DNA of 64,000 bases. It comes from Bog-473 sp035534235 (GTDB lineage: Bacteria > Actinomycetota > Acidimicrobiia > Acidimicrobiales > RAAP-2). Position 1 is the first letter of the stretch. The number at the start of each line of letters is the position of its first letter. Of this stretch, positions 63,150 through 64,000 are shown piece by piece. Location of the stretch: assembly GCA_035534235.1 (NCBI GenBank), contig DATLSH010000079.1:1-64000 (forward strand). The letters run 5' to 3'. Made by a program: the position numbers and the translations under genes. Under the pieces are notes generated by a model, which was not told the origin of the DNA, made no database searches, and saw only the letters and a program-made list of their open reading frames with translations.

Positions 63150-63584
63150 ATGCCCGACCCCCCAGAAAGGCAATCGGCACAGGCTCCCGCTCAGTCCAAC
63201 TCCGATATTGTCCGTGAAATCACCGGAGCTCTGGCCCGAGGCGACTTGCTGGTGGTGATGAGCAAGCTGTCAAAGGACATCCGGTGGGCCGTGAATGCAG
63301 CCGATCGCGAAAGTGCACCCTGGTTCCGGGTCTACGAGGGCCGCAAGAACTTGCCGGACTTCTTTTCCGAGCTGGCCAAAGTCGAGTTCTCGGATTTCAC
63401 CCTCAAGGCAGTAGCCAGTGATGGTGATGTCGTGATCACGTGGCTCCACGTGGCCTTCACCGGCCCATCAGGTCGCTCGGTCGACATGGAAGAGACCCAG
63501 ATTTGGCGATTCGAAAATGGCAAGGTGCGTTCCGTCGACACGTTGCTCGACACCGCTGCCGTGGCCGCCGTATTCGGGCCGTAG
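63150..63584 (+). CDS. SnoaL/NTF2-like fold protein
   Basis: 144-residue NTF2/SnoaL-like protein: a helical N terminus (IVREITGALARGDLLVVMSKLSKDIRW), then the curved sheet (WFRVYEGRKNLPDFFSELAKVEFSDFTLKAV, VVITWLHVAFTG and QIWRFENGKVRSVDTLLDT). This fold houses isomerases, hydrolases and scaffold proteins, so no specific activity is assigned. It is divergent from the phosphonate genes with 275 bases between them, in which I see no gene. Confidence 0.78.
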   Translation: MPDPPERQSAQAPAQSNSDIVREITGALARGDLLVVMSKLSKDIRWAVNAADRESAPWFRVYEGRKNLPDFFSELAKVEFSDFTLKAVASDGDVVITWLHVAFTGPSGRSVDMEETQIWRFENGKVRSVDTLLDTAAVAAVFGP

Positions 63585-63598
63585 GCTGCCGCCGCCTC

Positions 63599-64000
63599 TC
63601 AACCCTTCGGGAATGCGGCGCCGTATTCATTGAGGAGATGCTCGGTGAGCAGCTCGGACGCCAGTATGCGGCCGTGCCACTCGAACAATGAGTGTTCCAG
63701 GCCAGGGATCATGACCATCCGGAATTGCGGTTGCCGCTGCAGCCGGCGCATGGTCCGTCCTTCACCCCGTTTGAGAAGATGAGTTTCGTTCTCGCCGGCG
63801 ATCACGAATATGTTGACACCGGCATCAATCACCTTGGACAGGGTGCGCGCCGGCGGCGACTCCACGGCTATCCGGTTGATGATCCACCAGGCGGGACCGG
63901 GCAGGCCTTCGACAAAGGGGCCCAGCTTGTCGTGAGCCGGCAGTGCTCGAGCCCAGCGCTTCGTGGCCCCAGAGGCCTGCCGACGGCTATCGAGCGTTCC
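63599..64000 (-). CDS. Partial C-terminal part of an alpha/beta-hydrolase-like protein
   Basis: Open to the right window edge (133 codons visible, no start seen). The chain runs from SRRQASGATKRW through VDAGVNIFVIAGENE-like sequence to GLEHSLFEWHGR, the pattern of the strand-Asp and loop-His part of alpha/beta hydrolases, in which IPGLEHSLF would supply the catalytic His. The nucleophile elbow would lie outside the window. The function is not assignable. Confidence 0.55.
   Translation of the reverse strand, partial: GTLDSRRQASGATKRWARALPAHDKLGPFVEGLPGPAWWIINRIAVESPPARTLSKVIDAGVNIFVIAGENETHLLKRGEGRTMRRLQRQPQFRMVMIPGLEHSLFEWHGRILASELLTEHLLNEYGAAFPKG

Overview
The window is GC-rich, densely coded bacterial chromosome; 33421-33480, for example, has 46 of 60 bases G or C. 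It most likely comes from an actinobacterium outside Mycobacteriales, plausibly class Acidimicrobiia (inference). Support comes from tlyA, GAF-ANTAR regulators, an AftD-like arabinosyltransferase, the aroA-cmk fusion and gene order. From about 51.9 kb down to 25.2 kb the order HAD phosphatase, tlyA, nadK, recN, pyrG, NUDIX, xerD, then scpA, scpB, rluB, cmk, der matches the order I know from Mycobacterium tuberculosis (Rv1692 to Rv1713), with insertions. Many neighbouring genes share 4-base stop/start overlaps of the NTGA type.

Layout. 1-6 kb: gltB (cut by the left edge) diverging from thiO-thiS. 6-9.2 kb: a patatin-like lipase, a PspA-like protein and a membrane protein. 9.2-18 kb: an envelope-glycan island with three methyltransferases, a GT4 and a GT2 glycosyltransferase, a very large AftD-like membrane protein and tRNA-Pro(GGG). 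18.2-22.6 kb: a signalling island with a diguanylate cyclase, two GAF-ANTAR proteins, a small Cys protein and a sensor-kinase-like protein that lacks its phospho-acceptor His. 22.6-28.6 kb: a secreted phosphoesterase, a coiled-coil protein, gamma carbonic anhydrase, der with a DUF512 radical-SAM protein, and a leaderless VapBC module. 28.6-33.3 kb: a SRPBCC gene broken by an amber codon, ispH, an HD protein, GT2, TetR with a tandem operator, and an acyltransferase. 33.3-36.7 kb: aroH-tyrA-aroA/cmk. 37-52 kb: a degenerate GGDEF protein, then the conserved housekeeping block. 52-57 kb: a 2-oxoacid dehydrogenase E1alpha-E1beta-E2 operon and a TreT-like glycosyltransferase.

57.9-62.9 kb is the most interesting part. 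A lower-GC segment (30 of 60 bases G or C at 62041-62100) carries a PEP-mutase-family protein, a two-gene phosphonopyruvate decarboxylase, an aminotransferase of the 2-aminoethylphosphonate (AEP) type, an ethanolamine-phosphate-type cytidylyltransferase and, nearby, a LicD-type phosphotransferase. Together these read as PEP -> phosphonopyruvate -> phosphonoacetaldehyde -> AEP -> CMP-AEP -> AEP-decorated surface glycan. The first enzyme departs from the PEP-mutase hallmark (EDN-x5-CS instead of EDK-x5-NS, and DGN instead of DGD), so either the mutase is unusual or the chemistry differs.

All assignments come from reading the sequence; no database search was run.
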